From Filosporella fistucella (Eukaryota > Ascomycota > Leotiomycetes > Helotiales): a stretch of 64,000 nt of DNA. The position numbers and the translations under genes were made by a program. The notes under the pieces were generated by a model that was not told where the DNA came from, did not search any database, and saw nothing but the letters and a program-made list of their open reading frames with translations. The stretch is from NCBI GenBank assembly GCA_030077755.1, contig JAQJZZ010000020.1:1240001-1304000 (forward strand). The letters are read 5' to 3'. How positions within the stretch are numbered: the stretch's first letter is position 1; the number at the start of each line of letters is the position of its first letter. Of this stretch, positions 53,829 through 64,000 are shown in pieces.

Positions 53829-55909
53829 CTATTTGGCCAAAAACTTTTGAAATGACTTGTGATCAATGGTGATGTTGCCCACAGCCTTTAGCTTCTTTCT
53901 CCCTTCCTTCTGCTTCTCGAGTAATTTCCTCTTTCTGCCAATGTCAGCTGCATGCAATTTCTGCAGCACATCCTTTCTAAACGGTTTGATAGTCTCTCGA
54001 GCGACGATTCTCCTGCCAGCTGTGGCTTGAATGATCACTTCAAACATCTGCCTGTCTACGTGCTCCTTGAACTTTTTGACCCATAGTCGACCTAAGCGCT
54101 CCACCTGAGAAGTATGGACAACTCGTGCAACTGCATCAACTGGCTCTTTGTTCACCAGTAACTGCATCTTGACGATGCTGCTCCGGCGGAATCCAGCGTC
54201 CTCATAATCAAGACTGGCATAGCCTTTTGTAGCCCCTTTCAGCTTGCCGAAGAAATCATCCACAAGCTGCGCAAGAGGTAGGTCATACTTGAGGATGACT
54301 TGTGTGGCAGTGAAGAAGTTCAGTTCCTTCTGCTCGCCTCGGTTTGCTTCGCATAGCTCTATCACCTTCCCTAAATATTCTTCTGGCAGGGTGATTGTAG
54401 CAGAAACATATGGCTCCTGCAGTTCAGAAATCTTGTGCCTATCTGAGTCCGCATCAGGAAACATGGTTGGATTCTGAATGATCTCCTCCCTTCCATCTGC
54501 CCAGAGAATTCTAAACGGTACGGCTGTTCAGATGTCAGTACCCTGTGTCTCTTAACATTCGCCATTTCCCCCAAAACAAACTATGTCAACTATTCACACG
54601 GAGAGATTAGGGAGGTGATAAAGATATTCAACGTACTTGGAGGCGTGATGATAATACTGGCTCCATGTTCTTGTCTGAGTCGATCCTCAAATACTGAACA
54701 ATGAAGTGTTCCAAGAAATCCCATTCTCCAACCAGCACCCAGAGCTTCCGAGGACTCTTTCTGCAACGTCACACTCCTATCATTGAGAACGATCTGATTT
54801 ATCGAATCCTCAAGATGGCCATGGTCACTTTGATCTACAGGGTACGCCGAGACGAAGACCATGGATTTCGGCTCTTCAAAACCGGGATACGGCTGAACAA
54901 GATGCTCTGACCCGACTGTTGTATATGTGTCGCCACTTAGCGCTTCCTGACTTTTCTTCATGCCGGGATTGAAATAAATGTACCCAACCTGTCCTGCACG
55001 GATAGAACCTTGTGATGTCTGGTGTGGATACATTATCCCAACTTCCCCCACGTAGTATTTTAAGCCAGTCGCGAATGAAACTACCTGGTCGCCAGCCTTC
55101 ACCTGTCCATCGAAAATTCGGACGAGCAAAATCACACCCTTATAGTTGTCATACCACGAATCCACCAATAACAGTCTTAATGGTTTCCTATGGTCTCCAA
55201 CAGGATGAGGTATCTGTTTAATTACTTGTGGCAAGATCATTTCGACATTGAGCCCTGTTTTCGCGGAGACCAGCACGGCGTTTTCGGGCTCTAGCTCAAA
55301 TGCTGTATGCATCTGCTCCAAGGCTCTTGGTGCATCCGCTGAAGGTAGATCAACCTTGTTGATCACTGGAACCAGCGTAAGTCCCTGCGAGAATGCCAAA
55401 TAGAAATTGGCAACCGTCTGAGCCTGGACACCTTGACTTGCATCTACCAACAGTAGTGCACCTCCACAACTAGCGTATGATCTTGATACCTCTGCTCGAA
55501 AATCCACATGGCCAGGCGTATCGACTAAATGGAGCAAGTAGTCGTCGCCCTCATAGTTATACAGCATGCTGCACGTCTGTGCCTTGACGGTGATCCCCCT
55601 CTCGCGTTCCACATCTAGTTTGTCCAGAATTTGCTTATTGCCTCCTGCTTCAATAGTGCCTGTAAGCTCCAGCAATCTGTCGCTGAGCGTGCTCTTGCCA
55701 TGGTCCACATGGGCTACGATGCAGAAATTTCGAAATCGCTCGATGGGTATAGCTTGAATGCGACGCTCAAGGTCTGTGGTGGGTTTGGAAGCTTGGGCGC
55801 AGCGAGCTATAGAGGAGGTGAATGTGCGGGTCGTGGCGAGGAATTGGGAAGCATAGTGAACACGTAGACTGCTAGGGAGCCGTAGAACTTGAAAAAGACA
55901 TCGCTGCAT
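53829..55909 (-). CDS. GUF1: Mitochondrial translation factor Guf1 (LepA/EF4)
   Basis: GTPase of the LepA/EF4 family acting on mitochondrial ribosomes to support translation under stress. Two exons on the minus strand: 55909-54637 and 54523-53829; the 113-base intron is GTACGT, ACTGACA, ACAG. 655 residues. A presequence rich in Arg/Ser/Leu ([20 protein letters not shown]) precedes the GTPase domain: AHVDHGKST at 66-74, [22 protein letters not shown] and SAKTGLNV. The LepA-specific C-terminal domain follows the elongation-factor folds, with [39 protein letters not shown] and [10 protein letters not shown] at the stop. Complete and typical. Divergent from MAD2, 202 bases between starts; its 3' end is 153 bases from the GH43 stop. 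Confidence 0.95.
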
Positions 55910-56111
55910 TTAGTTTGTGTTGGAATTTACAATCTGTTGCTTTCGCTTTGAGCATTGCAAGGGATAATTTTAAGTAACCTTTTGAAGGACGATGTTCGAC
56001 ATCACGGAGCTTGCCGAGCCGGTTCGCGGGCCAACATACAAAATCAACATAGACTTGGAAACCATCGAAAACGTCAACTGTTAATCAATCATCTCGAGAA
56101 ACACGAAAACT
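55910..56111. promoter_or_regulatory. Compact bidirectional promoter GUF1 / MAD2
   Basis: Only 202 bases between two opposing start codons, so both core promoters and leaders are packed here. No TATA box seen. Confidence 0.6.
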
Positions 56112-57101
56112 ATGTCTGTCGAACGAGAGAAAGATAAATCCAAGGTCCACAAGCTTTCGTTGAAAGGTATGGCCTCTAAAGCTGGACCAAGGACTTGCTA
56201 ACACAAGCACAGGGTCCTCCAAACTCGTTGCCGAGTTTGTAAGTTCAACCTTTCAAAAATAGATAGAAGGTGCAGAGAGCTCACAACAGCAGTTTCAATA
56301 TTCAATTAATACAATTCTGTACGCAAACTATACCCCGGATCTAGTCTGCGAATATTAATACGCGTTGTCAGCTTCCAAAGAGGCGTCTACCCTGCCGAAG
56401 ACTTCACAGCGTTCGTCCTCGTCCAACAACCTCATTTGGCATACAACTGACACTTGATAGAGTCAAGAAATATGGACTCACAATGCTCGTCTCCTCTGAC
56501 GATCAGGTCAAAGCCTATATCAAAAAAATCATGTCCCAGCTTGACAAATGGATGATTGGAGGCAAGATTTCGAAATTGGTAGTTGTTATCACAAGTAAAG
56601 ACACGGGAGAGCATGTTGAGAGGTGGCAGTTTGACGTATGTCTTCTTGAAATTATATTCATGGCACAAATTTGGCACAGGGACTGAGAAGTGGCAGGTAC
56701 AAATCTTCAACAAATCTTCGTCCAGGAAATCCTCCAAGCGGACAGCAGACAAAGAAAATGCTACTCCAATGTAAGATATCGTGTTTCTGACCCCTACTAT
56801 ACTCATGTTTTCTGATAGCGACTCACCTGCTCCTCCCACCGAAAAAACCGAGGCCGAAATACAATCAGAGATACAATCTATTTTTCGACAAATTACTGCC
56901 TCTGTCACCTTCTTGCCACAGCTGGATGGCGATTGCACATTTAACGTCTTGGTGTATGCGGATGCCGATAGCGAAGTGCCGATGGAATGGGGAGACAGCG
57001 ATGCGAAGGAGATTAAGAATGGCGAGAAGGTGCAATTGAGAAGTTTCAGCACGAGTAGTCATAAGGTGGACACTCTGGTCAGTTATCGCGTTGGGGAGTG
57101 A
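56112..57101 (+). CDS. MAD2: Spindle assembly checkpoint protein Mad2
   Basis: HORMA-domain checkpoint protein that binds Mad1 and Cdc20 and delays anaphase. Seven exons: 56112-56166, 56213-56238, 56293-56318, 56372-56410, 56461-56635, 56697-56770 and 56819-57101; 225 residues. Three consecutive exons of 26, 26 and 39 bases build LVAEFFQYSINTILFQRGVY, the conserved Mad2 N-terminal helix region. Then YGLTMLVSSDDQVKAYIKKI, ISKLVVVITSKDTGEHVERW and QFDV, IQSIFRQITASVTFLPQLDG, and the safety-belt C-terminus with SYRVGE. Donors include GTACGC (56319) and GTTCGT (56411). A Lys/Ser-rich loop (KSSSRKSSKRTADKENATP) is longer than in yeast or human, by memory. Convergent with the PPR-like gene. Confidence 0.94.
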
Positions 57102-57415
57102 CATGCGCTTTGGGCTGGGAAATCGGTGTTAAAGGTGCTATGAAAATTATGGGGGGGACTTTTTTTGACATTGTACTTGGGTGAATTGTTGTAGCAAGGA
57201 GAAAAGCATTTATTGCTAAAAGGGTATCCGGATCAAGAATAACGCGGGGAATGGCTTCCAGGGCCAAAGACTTGATCTTAAACAAGAATGAGATACTTGC
57301 ACTGAGCACAGAGTAACCTGAAAATATTCCGACACTTGGCTCACTCTCTGCGTGGATTGTATCCTCTTGGTAATGTTATAGCATATTTACAACATAAACG
57401 ACACCCTCACGTTAC
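57102..57415. other. Convergent 3' region, no gene seen
   Basis: 314 bases between the MAD2 stop and that of the PPR-like gene. Short open frames only. Confidence 0.5.
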
Positions 57416-59875
57416 TTATTCCCAGCTTATGTGCAATTTGGCGCCTGCTTTTGGCACAAGTGGCACACACACGGCATGTGCCATTAGCCATCTCAATGTT
57501 GCGGCTTTATATCGGCCATCCCTTCTCCATTCCACATCGCGCTCATGTGCCAATATCAACATCTCCAAGAAGGGCGTTGCCGGACGATAGGACATGAACA
57601 TCTCATAATCGACCTCCAATAGATTCTGTGTCTGGGCTGAAATCCTCTCCCTCCCAGATTTTGCATCTGAATCAATCGTACACAAAGTTGCTGATCCAGG
57701 TGTAACCGCCTGGAGCGAAGAAGCTACATCTTTGCCAGGTATGATTTCTACTGCGGGGTCAGATGGTACCTGAAGTGACCGAAGTTCTGATTGAACCCGA
57801 TCAACGAATTTTGTCTCCATTCGTTTCTCAGATTCTGTCGGTACGCCCCCCAATCCGATGATAAAGGGACCAGCTAAACGCTCCCAAAGCTCTCTAGGGG
57901 TTCGAGGAGAATTCGTTTTGGTTGTTGCAAATGTCTTTAGACTGTGTGAGACACGCTGCCGCATTCGGTATGTTGTTGCTGCTGCAAGGCAAGAATATCT
58001 CCAGACCACACGAGCCATGTTGTAGCTCCTGGTTCGCCATGCCAGTTCGAACAAGATGCGATAAGTGTCCATGTCGGCGGAGAAAGCCAAATGCCCAGGA
58101 GTGTGCCGAATGAGGTCAATCGCGCCAGTGAGATTATTGTATTGCTTGCAATGGTGAAGGATTGTGTTGAAAGAGTACACGTCGTGTTTGATAAATCGGG
58201 AGTGCATGAGACTAAGAAATTCCCAGCAACGAGAGATCAATCCGTGAGATCCGAGGGCATGTAAGATTCGAGTACCGCTGTCCAGACTGAGCCAATACTG
58301 GCCGTATCGAGAATCCATATGACTGACAAATTCTTCTTGAGTCTGATTAAGGCCGAGTGATGACTCAACTTCAAGCTCAACAAGCTGTGCGCAGACATCC
58401 TTCAAAGTCGACGTATGGAATAGCATACCTTTTTTTTTCATGGCATTGAGAATGTAAAGCTTGATGCGAAAGTCGGACTGAGCCATCATGAATGCAACCC
58501 ATGTTCCTGAGTTCGGTTTCAAGCCACGCCGTAGCATCAAATGAAGGATGAAATGGAAATTGTGAACGTCCCCTCTTTTGGCAGCACCTCTCATCATGAT
58601 GTTGAAGGTCTCGGGTACGGATTGCATTCCCATGATTTCCATGCGGACGAACAGCACCCTTACATCCTCGATCCTATTACATTTCATGAAGTATATCATG
58701 GCCACATGAAATGCCTCTCTACTGATCGCATGATTGAGACTTGGGTCTTTGAATAGGCTCCGTAGGATCTCTGTGACGGAGCTGTCGTGATCGTCGTCCA
58801 ATCTAAACCCAAAACGCCTAAGATGGTTTGGCATCTTAGAAGCCGTCAACGCTTCTACATAACTCAAAAAAGACTCGACTGTCCAAATTGCAGGTTTTCT
58901 TATGGCCTCAACTGGCACTTCTTCTGCAATTCTGCTAGGCCCAGATCCACCAGCGCGGCGATATGAAAAGACATTGCGAGTTTTCAACAGAGCTTCCTCA
59001 ACAGTTTTGAGGGTACGAGGTGGTCCAACAGCACGGCTGTGAAGGGGAAGCCCGTGGGTTGTCATTATGGTAGCATTTGGAGCTACGCGGAGGACATCTG
59101 CCGCAGTCTTGCTGATGGCTTTCGCAGAGCCAGACAAGATGAATGATTGCTGCTCACTTCGCAACCCTTCCCTGACTTCTCGGGGACCTAATTCCACAGT
59201 ACAATCATATTTCGATCCGATATTCGGTATAAAATCGTCGACACCATGCAATAATGGTCCTGCACTGCCAACGGGTACTTCAATCTGTAACGCCTTCTCA
59301 AGCCACTCGCCATGCGTGTCGCTCTCCTTAGTCAAATCTCCAAGTACAGCTCGCCAGTCTGCTCCCAAGGTCCCCAACTGTTTCCGTCGATACTCATGAT
59401 ATGCGCGCCGTACTTGACGATCAGATTCCTCAGTGCTCTCAATCTGCTTCTGAGTTGAAAGAATCTTTCGGACAGTTCTCTCTGCATTCGGGTACTTTGA
59501 TTGGATCTTGCCAGAGTGTGTCTCTGGAAACTCAATTGTCTCGAATGCAATTCTCGGATTGCCGTATTTTTGCAAGTCACAACCTTGACCTCTCTCAGGG
59601 GGGGAGGTCTCGTTGGGTTTGGCCGCAATATGGCTATTTGGCGGCCTTAGGGGGGTCTTCAGACTACCTCGCGGGCCTGGGACTATCGTTGATCTGAAGT
59701 GTTCGGCTTTTGAGTGAGCTTCCTGTAGGTGATTTTGCTGGCGTAGAAACGGCGCTGAAGAGGATTTCCTGATCCACGAAGGATAGAGAAACAATAGTGG
59801 ATCCCTGGGAGTCGAGGCTAGACTGGCAGACAATGCTGCCCTGCCTCCCGTTACGATACGACTTCCCAGGGACAT
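57416..59875 (-). CDS. Pentatricopeptide-repeat-like mitochondrial protein
   Basis: Single exon, 819 residues, start at 59875. The N-terminus is Arg/Ser-rich and lacks acids for the first 25 residues (MSLGSRIVTGGRAALSASLA), consistent with mitochondrial import. The middle third (about 385-640) has helical-hairpin repeats of the PPR kind: AFHVAMIYFMKCNRIEDVRV followed by PETFNIMMRGAAKRGDVHNF, then YSFNTILHHCKQYNNLTGAI and DTYRILFELAWRTRSYNMAR. Fungal PPR proteins of this size act on particular mitochondrial mRNAs or on the mitoribosome; the target is not visible. The C-terminal 150 residues are less repetitive. One C-rich stretch at its 5' end overlaps no other gene. Confidence 0.82.
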   Translation of the reverse strand: MSLGSRIVTGGRAALSASLASTPRDPLLFLYPSWIRKSSSAPFLRQQNHLQEAHSKAEHFRSTIVPGPRGSLKTPLRPPNSHIAAKPNETSPPERGQGCDLQKYGNPRIAFETIEFPETHSGKIQSKYPNAERTVRKILSTQKQIESTEESDRQVRRAYHEYRRKQLGTLGADWRAVLGDLTKESDTHGEWLEKALQIEVPVGSAGPLLHGVDDFIPNIGSKYDCTVELGPREVREGLRSEQQSFILSGSAKAISKTAADVLRVAPNATIMTTHGLPLHSRAVGPPRTLKTVEEALLKTRNVFSYRRAGGSGPSRIAEEVPVEAIRKPAIWTVESFLSYVEALTASKMPNHLRRFGFRLDDDHDSSVTEILRSLFKDPSLNHAISREAFHVAMIYFMKCNRIEDVRVLFVRMEIMGMQSVPETFNIMMRGAAKRGDVHNFHFILHLMLRRGLKPNSGTWVAFMMAQSDFRIKLYILNAMKKKGMLFHTSTLKDVCAQLVELEVESSLGLNQTQEEFVSHMDSRYGQYWLSLDSGTRILHALGSHGLISRCWEFLSLMHSRFIKHDVYSFNTILHHCKQYNNLTGAIDLIRHTPGHLAFSADMDTYRILFELAWRTRSYNMARVVWRYSCLAAATTYRMRQRVSHSLKTFATTKTNSPRTPRELWERLAGPFIIGLGGVPTESEKRMETKFVDRVQSELRSLQVPSDPAVEIIPGKDVASSLQAVTPGSATLCTIDSDAKSGRERISAQTQNLLEVDYEMFMSYRPATPFLEMLILAHERDVEWRRDGRYKAATLRWLMAHAVCVPLVPKAGAKLHISWE

Positions 59876-60238
59876 TCGCTATGATATCGTCATTTTCGAT
59901 GGTTGTGTTGCAGGAAAGCTCTAAATGCTTTGATAGCCAGAAAATAAATTCACTCCGGCAAACTGGAGCCGTATATGCACGTGAGAGGGGGCCGTGCCCA
60001 TGCTACCCAGAGGCCAGGCCAAGGGAGGTTTTCTCCAAGTTGTCCGTCTCAATTCACGTCTGGGTCGGTTCTGGAAGGTACATGGCATGTTGGCAACAGT
60101 TGAGTAACGGTACTCCGAACGCTGCAGGGTCGTACCCAGTTATCTTTGATTTCATAATTACTCTACTACACCAAACCCGGACCCAAATCAAATCGCTATC
60201 CCCTGAGGTGGTATCAGAACGCCATGTATTAAATGCTA
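59876..60238. other. Intergenic, no gene seen
   Basis: 363 bases between two minus-strand genes, holding the promoter of the PPR-like gene and the 3' UTR of the dysferlin-domain gene. The plus-strand open frame 59797-60249 crosses it but looks like chance. Confidence 0.5.
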
Positions 60239-61717
60239 TTACTCCTTGATCTCGTCCTTACCCTTTTCATTCTCCTTCCCAATTGAAAGTGCAGTTCCAT
60301 TCCCTTCTCCTTCTTTGCAATTGTCCGTTCCAGGTAACGTTTGGCTCGATATAACATCTTTCGGACCGCTATCATCTAATCCTACCCATCTTGTATCCCA
60401 ACCTTTATTCGCATCAACTGCTCCAAGTGTTTCTCCCTTCTCGGCCATGTCCTTTACATCACTCCAAAACTCCAACTTCCGGACCTCCTCGTCGGCGTGC
60501 TTCACTGCGGCTTTGAGATTTTCAAGACGTCTTTTTCGATCAGGTTCGATCTCATGTTCACACTTGCCAGCTTGCTGTGAAGATACATCATTGAAGATTT
60601 GAAGCAAGTGGCTGAGAAGAAGTCGACGTGAAGCTTGGAAAATAAAGATTCGCATGATTTCGTGCATGTGATCCCTCAAGTAATATAGATCTTCGCCTCC
60701 GAATTGAATAAAGCTTTGCACAGCTTCCGTCTTCTCCCGGTCGATTCTTGCTCGACGAAGGGCTTTCATCAAAGAGCCAATGTCACAAATATCCTCAATG
60801 GCAACTTCTTCATCCAACTCTTGCCGTGTCAAAGATATAGTACTATATCTGTTTTGGATGCTACCTTCATGTGTGGAAGCGCGGCTCCTGCTGCGAAGTT
60901 GAGCAGAGTGTATAGTGAAATAATCGCCATTAAGCATGTGGGCTTCATTACTCTGGTAACCAATGTGCCTCTTGATCCTTTTTCGTACCCAGGCACGTCG
61001 GCGCACGAAGGAATTCCACCATTTAGGGCCATGCCAGGAGAACTTCTTTGAAAATGCAAATGAGTATTCCCACCCATCATCATCGACATCTTCCGAATGG
61101 TTGACTGTCCATTCTTTCGATGCCCATTCCCATGATGGATCGGGTGGCTGGGCATTTGTGATATCTGTGGCGCTTGCTTTCAAGGCAATATTGCTCCATG
61201 GTGACGGATCGAGGCTACCGAGAGCTTTGGCTGAGAATAAGGGCATTCCGCAAAGGAAGCCTCCTCGCTGGTTCTCATAGAGAACATCTATCGCAGTCTC
61301 AGGCACCTTGTTCTTCAATCGCTGTGACGTCCCGCTCTCAGCCGACCTCCCTCTCTCCTCTTCCCCATCTGTTACTTGTTCCCCATAATCTGCGGCCGAG
61401 TTGTCGCCCTCGGGAGTCTCATGGTTCTCATGGTCCGATCTAGCCCCAAATTGGCGATCTTGGTATTTTGAGTATTTCCGGCGTGTCAACTCCTTCCGCA
61501 GATGTCGTGAGGTTGGGTGTTTTCGCAGAGGCACATCACTATGCCTTCTCGAGGAGGAGTCTGATGGGGCTGCAGAGGGGGGTCGTTCAGTGGCAGACGG
61601 GGTGGGCGACCGAGCAGGGGATTTCCGCTTTGTGTGGTCGACGAGATTGATTTCGTGGTCGTAATCGGTGTCCTTTAAAGGTTCTGGTCGACGTTTGGTG
61701 GAGTGTAGGTGAGGCAT
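60239..61717 (-). CDS. Dysferlin-domain protein (Spo73/Mug65/peroxin-ferlin type)
   Basis: Single exon, 492 residues, start at 61717. Residues 1-140 are polar and basic, probably disordered (RRKYSKYQD, many Ser/Glu). The conserved core begins AIDVLYENQRGGFLCGMPLF, continues SAKALGSLDPSPWSNIALKA, DITNAQPPDPSWEWASKEWT, DDDGWEYSFAFSKKFSWHG and ends PKWWNSFVRRRAWVRKRI: the DysF signature with its tryptophan/arginine pairs. A second helical region (about 320-400) carries IGSLMKALRRARIDREKTEA. Yeast Spo73 and fission yeast Mug65 share this core and act in prospore membrane extension; Pex23/Pex30-type peroxins carry related DysF domains. No transmembrane segment is seen, so the Spo73-type is preferred. 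Acidic C-terminal tail. Confidence 0.87.
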   Translation of the reverse strand: MPHLHSTKRRPEPLKDTDYDHEINLVDHTKRKSPARSPTPSATERPPSAAPSDSSSRRHSDVPLRKHPTSRHLRKELTRRKYSKYQDRQFGARSDHENHETPEGDNSAADYGEQVTDGEEERGRSAESGTSQRLKNKVPETAIDVLYENQRGGFLCGMPLFSAKALGSLDPSPWSNIALKASATDITNAQPPDPSWEWASKEWTVNHSEDVDDDGWEYSFAFSKKFSWHGPKWWNSFVRRRAWVRKRIKRHIGYQSNEAHMLNGDYFTIHSAQLRSRSRASTHEGSIQNRYSTISLTRQELDEEVAIEDICDIGSLMKALRRARIDREKTEAVQSFIQFGGEDLYYLRDHMHEIMRIFIFQASRRLLLSHLLQIFNDVSSQQAGKCEHEIEPDRKRRLENLKAAVKHADEEVRKLEFWSDVKDMAEKGETLGAVDANKGWDTRWVGLDDSGPKDVISSQTLPGTDNCKEGEGNGTALSIGKENEKGKDEIKE

Positions 61718-62769
61718 TTCCTGCCCCGTTTACAGCATGCTGTGTGAGGGTCTTCGTACAGATATGATGTTGTTGGTTCTGGAGAGGAATTTAAGCCAGG
61801 CCAGTCACGTATCTGCTCTCAGGCGGTCCTTGTACAATTGGAAATTCAGAACGTGAACTGATTCGTTTGAAGGTTTGGAGGTTTAGAAGCACAAATTATA
61901 ATAGTTTAGTGAAATTCACCTCGACCCTTCATACCGTCCCTAGGTAGGTATGTCTCGAAGGCGTTAGGTTGGGGAAGTCCCTTCAAGTCGTAGCAAGCGC
62001 AGAGGTACATGTATCTAGCGTACATTACCTAGAGGTAAGATAGGTACCTCGGTAGGGTAAGGTATAGGTAGGTTTTGTCTCGCTGATAGAAAATCTAAAG
62101 TCTGACTTGGTTTACGTATAGTCAGTACAAATGGTAGGTGAGTAGGTATGTCTCGGTTCCACAAGTAAGGTATCATTATTTGCATATATGATTAAGTACT
62201 AGGTTGATGATTGTGTGCTGTGCCTTCCGTTCTCTCTCATCGGGTTCGATTCTGACCATTTTCCTGATGGCCGATGCGCACCTCAACATCCAGTTTGTAT
62301 GTAAGATATTCACAACTAATTGTTCAAGACGTGTTAAAGATGGATGTAGGCCAAAGCGTTGATATTCAGAAACGAAGCGTACCTCCTTATGTACTGTACT
62401 CTACTGTATGCTAAAGTACCCAGGTAGGGAAGCGAGGGAAGTAAGGTACTTGTAAACTTGACCAGCCCATGCCCCAGTTGATGACGTGCGGAGTGCGAGG
62501 TGAAAGGTGGGTCTATGAGTTGATGGCTCGTGGCTACGTAGTACAGTACGGAGTAATGAGGTGGACTGCGAATAGGAGTTCGGGTGTGGTCTGATCTGCC
62601 TGGGAAGCGGGAAGCAGGAAGCTTGGAATCGAAAATCAGAAGTTGGCTGGCTAGGTAGGCTGGGTAGGCTACGCTACGCTACAATCTACTAGGTAAGTAC
62701 TAATACCTAAGGTATACTACGTAAGGGTACTCCGTCCGTTCTGGAGTGAAAACCGAACATGCGAGTACA

Positions 62770-62795
62770 CTGTAACTGTGACTGTAACTGTAACT
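62770..62795. repeat. TGTAAC simple repeat
   Basis: Four near-perfect TGTAAC/TGTGAC units in tandem. Confidence 0.8.
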
Positions 62796-63119
62796 ACAAG
62801 TATAACCCCGTAACTGCCTTAGGTACCTTACTAGGCCAAGGAATTGATGTTCATGTTCTACAGGGGTATTGGTAGGTACTAGTACGAAGTAAGTCCCAAT
62901 TGCCCTTCATCTCGGGAGTGACACTTTGATATGCCCCCTGATCATCACCCCACATTAAATGTGGGTGAAGGTGACAAAATAAACCTAACACCAACTACGG
63001 AGTCCAGTAGCTTGTCGCCGCCGAGATACCCACCTCAATCGTTTCCTCTATTACAGTATACAGCAAGTAGGAAGATGACCCTACTTTTACTACGGCAATT
63101 AGAATTTTTACAGGTATAG

Positions 63120-63187
63120 TTACAATTACATCTACATTTACAACTATAGCTACAGCCACAGCTACAGCTACATATAGCTATAGCTAG
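63120..63187. repeat. TTACAT/CTACAG/TAGCTA hexamer array
   Basis: About eleven degenerate hexamers (TTACAA, TTACAT, CTACAT, CTATAG, CTACAG) ending in the self-complementary ATAGCTATAGCTA. Simple-repeat origin; the end can fold back on itself. Confidence 0.75.
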
Positions 63188-63975
63188 GTGCACACAAACA
63201 TCTACATAAGAGAAATGCCCACCTTATAGAGCTATCTGATACCTACCGTGCCGTGCACATGAGTGAACTTCAATTCTGTGCGTCGTTCAGCTAAAACAAT
63301 GACGTGTGGGTGGCATGGAGTGACCCGCCAAGCCACCTGCTCCTAGCAGACATTGTACTAAGGTACTTGGGTAGGGAGGGGCATGTGCTGATAGAAAGCA
63401 AAGCAAATGGCAGGTAAGCTGGCTCGGCTGGTAACCTGATACCTAGGTACCTACCATTCAATCCCAGTCGCACTACCTACATACTGTAGGTATCTTAGGT
63501 ACAAGCACAAGTACAAGTACAAATACACCAGACCATTCACACTCTTCTCATCACCGACCCATACCCATATCAAAGTAGGTACTCGGGGTACTGAATACTC
63601 AATACGCAATACTCAATAACCCCCTCACCAACCCCATCCCCAAACCCCAGCCACTTCCCCCTCCCCTCCCTTCTTCCCTCTGCTTATTATTATTAGCTCG
63701 TTTCCCCTCCTCTCCTCTTATTCCATTGCATTGCATTCCCACTCCTCATTCACTCACCTCACACTCACCTCATTTCTGTTCGTTTATCTTGTTCCCTCGT
63801 AACTGCCACTGCCTGCCTGCCTGCCCATCCTATTTCATCCTTCACAACTCCCTCTTTAATTCAATCCCGTCACAACAACCACCCAATTACTCTACCTTCT
63901 ACTCTCTCAATCGATCAGATCATCCATCTCACCCAAACGAAAACACTACCAAAATCAAATTTGCGTTCCAGCAGC

Positions 63976-64000
63976 ATGGCTCAACCAAAATCCAAAGCCC
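63976..64000 (+). CDS. Start of a gene cut by the right edge
   Basis: ATG in a good context (GCAGCATGGCT) after a long CT-rich leader, followed by eight open codons reading MAQPKSKA. Too short to identify. The large repeat-rich upstream region is like those of the other regulator or secreted-protein genes here. Confidence 0.45.

Larger units (their letters stand above)
61718..63975. promoter_or_regulatory. Repeat-rich 2.3 kb intergenic region before the gene at the right edge
   Basis: No gene seen. It contains dense AGGTAGGTA/TACCT words (61941-62090, 62150, 62400-62480, 62640-62720, 63360-63500), TGTAAC units at 62770-62795, a TAGCTA/CTACAG array at 63120-63187, and a strongly pyrimidine-rich last 350 bases (63640-63960) typical of a fungal transcription-start region and leader. 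Layout resembles the upstream regions at 8-13 kb and 17-18.5 kb. Confidence 0.55.

Noticed and set aside
56328..56375. GC-AG intron in MAD2 after CTGTAC
   Set aside because: It leaves the next exon out of frame; donor GTACGC three bases earlier gives INTILFQRGVY in frame.
60000..61717. Peroxisomal Pex23/Pex30 identity for the dysferlin-domain protein
   Set aside because: The DysF core fits, but no transmembrane segments are visible as expected for Pex30-type peroxins; a Spo73/Mug65-type assignment is safer.
62241..62260. tRNA B-box-like GGGTTCGATTC
   Set aside because: The flanking bases do not pair into a T stem and no A box or acceptor stem lies at the right distance.

Overview
This 64 kb window is nuclear DNA of a filamentous ascomycete (Pezizomycotina). 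The evidence is dense protein genes on both strands, many short introns (mostly 40-60 bases) with CTAAC/CTGAC-type branch sites and AG ends, and fungal-specific products: a SIN kinase of the SepH type, the 21.3 kDa complex I subunit, a Zn2Cys6 regulator and a Spo73/Mug65-type dysferlin protein. Gene content and style fit Leotiomycetes (Helotiales) best, but that placement is inference. I recognised no transposon, tRNA or rRNA gene.

Layout. 1-5.9 kb: NUP133 (minus, running off the left edge) divergent from an AFG1-type mitochondrial ATPase. 5.9-13.3 kb: a 7.5 kb gene-poor, simple-repeat-rich stretch leading into a protein that joins a Zn2Cys6 DNA-binding domain to a maltose/galactoside-type acetyltransferase domain (13.3-15.6 kb). 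15.6-18.6 kb: a second gene-poor stretch, then a secreted RlpA/expansin-like protein. 20-28 kb: an unrecognised two-exon gene, GRX5, phosphopantothenoylcysteine decarboxylase, a coiled-coil protein, ARD1 and a short-chain dehydrogenase. 28-36 kb: cytosolic methionyl-tRNA synthetase, LTO1, a coiled-coil orphan, a YFH7-type P-loop kinase, a small conserved protein and a PRELI/Ups protein. 38-45 kb: a Dot5-type peroxiredoxin, the complex I subunit, dihydrofolate synthetase and a conserved low-complexity protein. 45-61.7 kb: a possible broken gene, the 13-exon SepH kinase, a GH43 enzyme, GUF1 divergent from MAD2, a PPR-like protein and the dysferlin-domain protein. 61.7-64 kb: a repeat-rich leader and the first codons of another gene at the right edge.

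Functional themes. Most genes are single-copy housekeeping genes: mitochondrial function (AFG1, GRX5, the Ups-like protein, complex I, GUF1, the PPR-like protein), translation and protein modification (MES1, ARD1, LTO1), cofactors (PPCDC, dihydrofolate synthetase), cell cycle (SepH, MAD2) and the nuclear pore. There is no biosynthetic cluster and no operon; the structural unit is the divergent gene pair sharing a 200-570 base promoter.

Most unusual points: the peroxiredoxin reading frame is only restored if a 2-base exon between two good introns is kept; the Zn2Cys6-acetyltransferase fusion has leucine where the family's catalytic histidine is expected; the MetRS gene carries a 129-base stop-free, frame-preserving intron; and a minus-strand reading frame near 45.5 kb is broken by two stops six bases apart. 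Exon boundaries were read by eye from splice signals and frame continuity, and none has transcript support.
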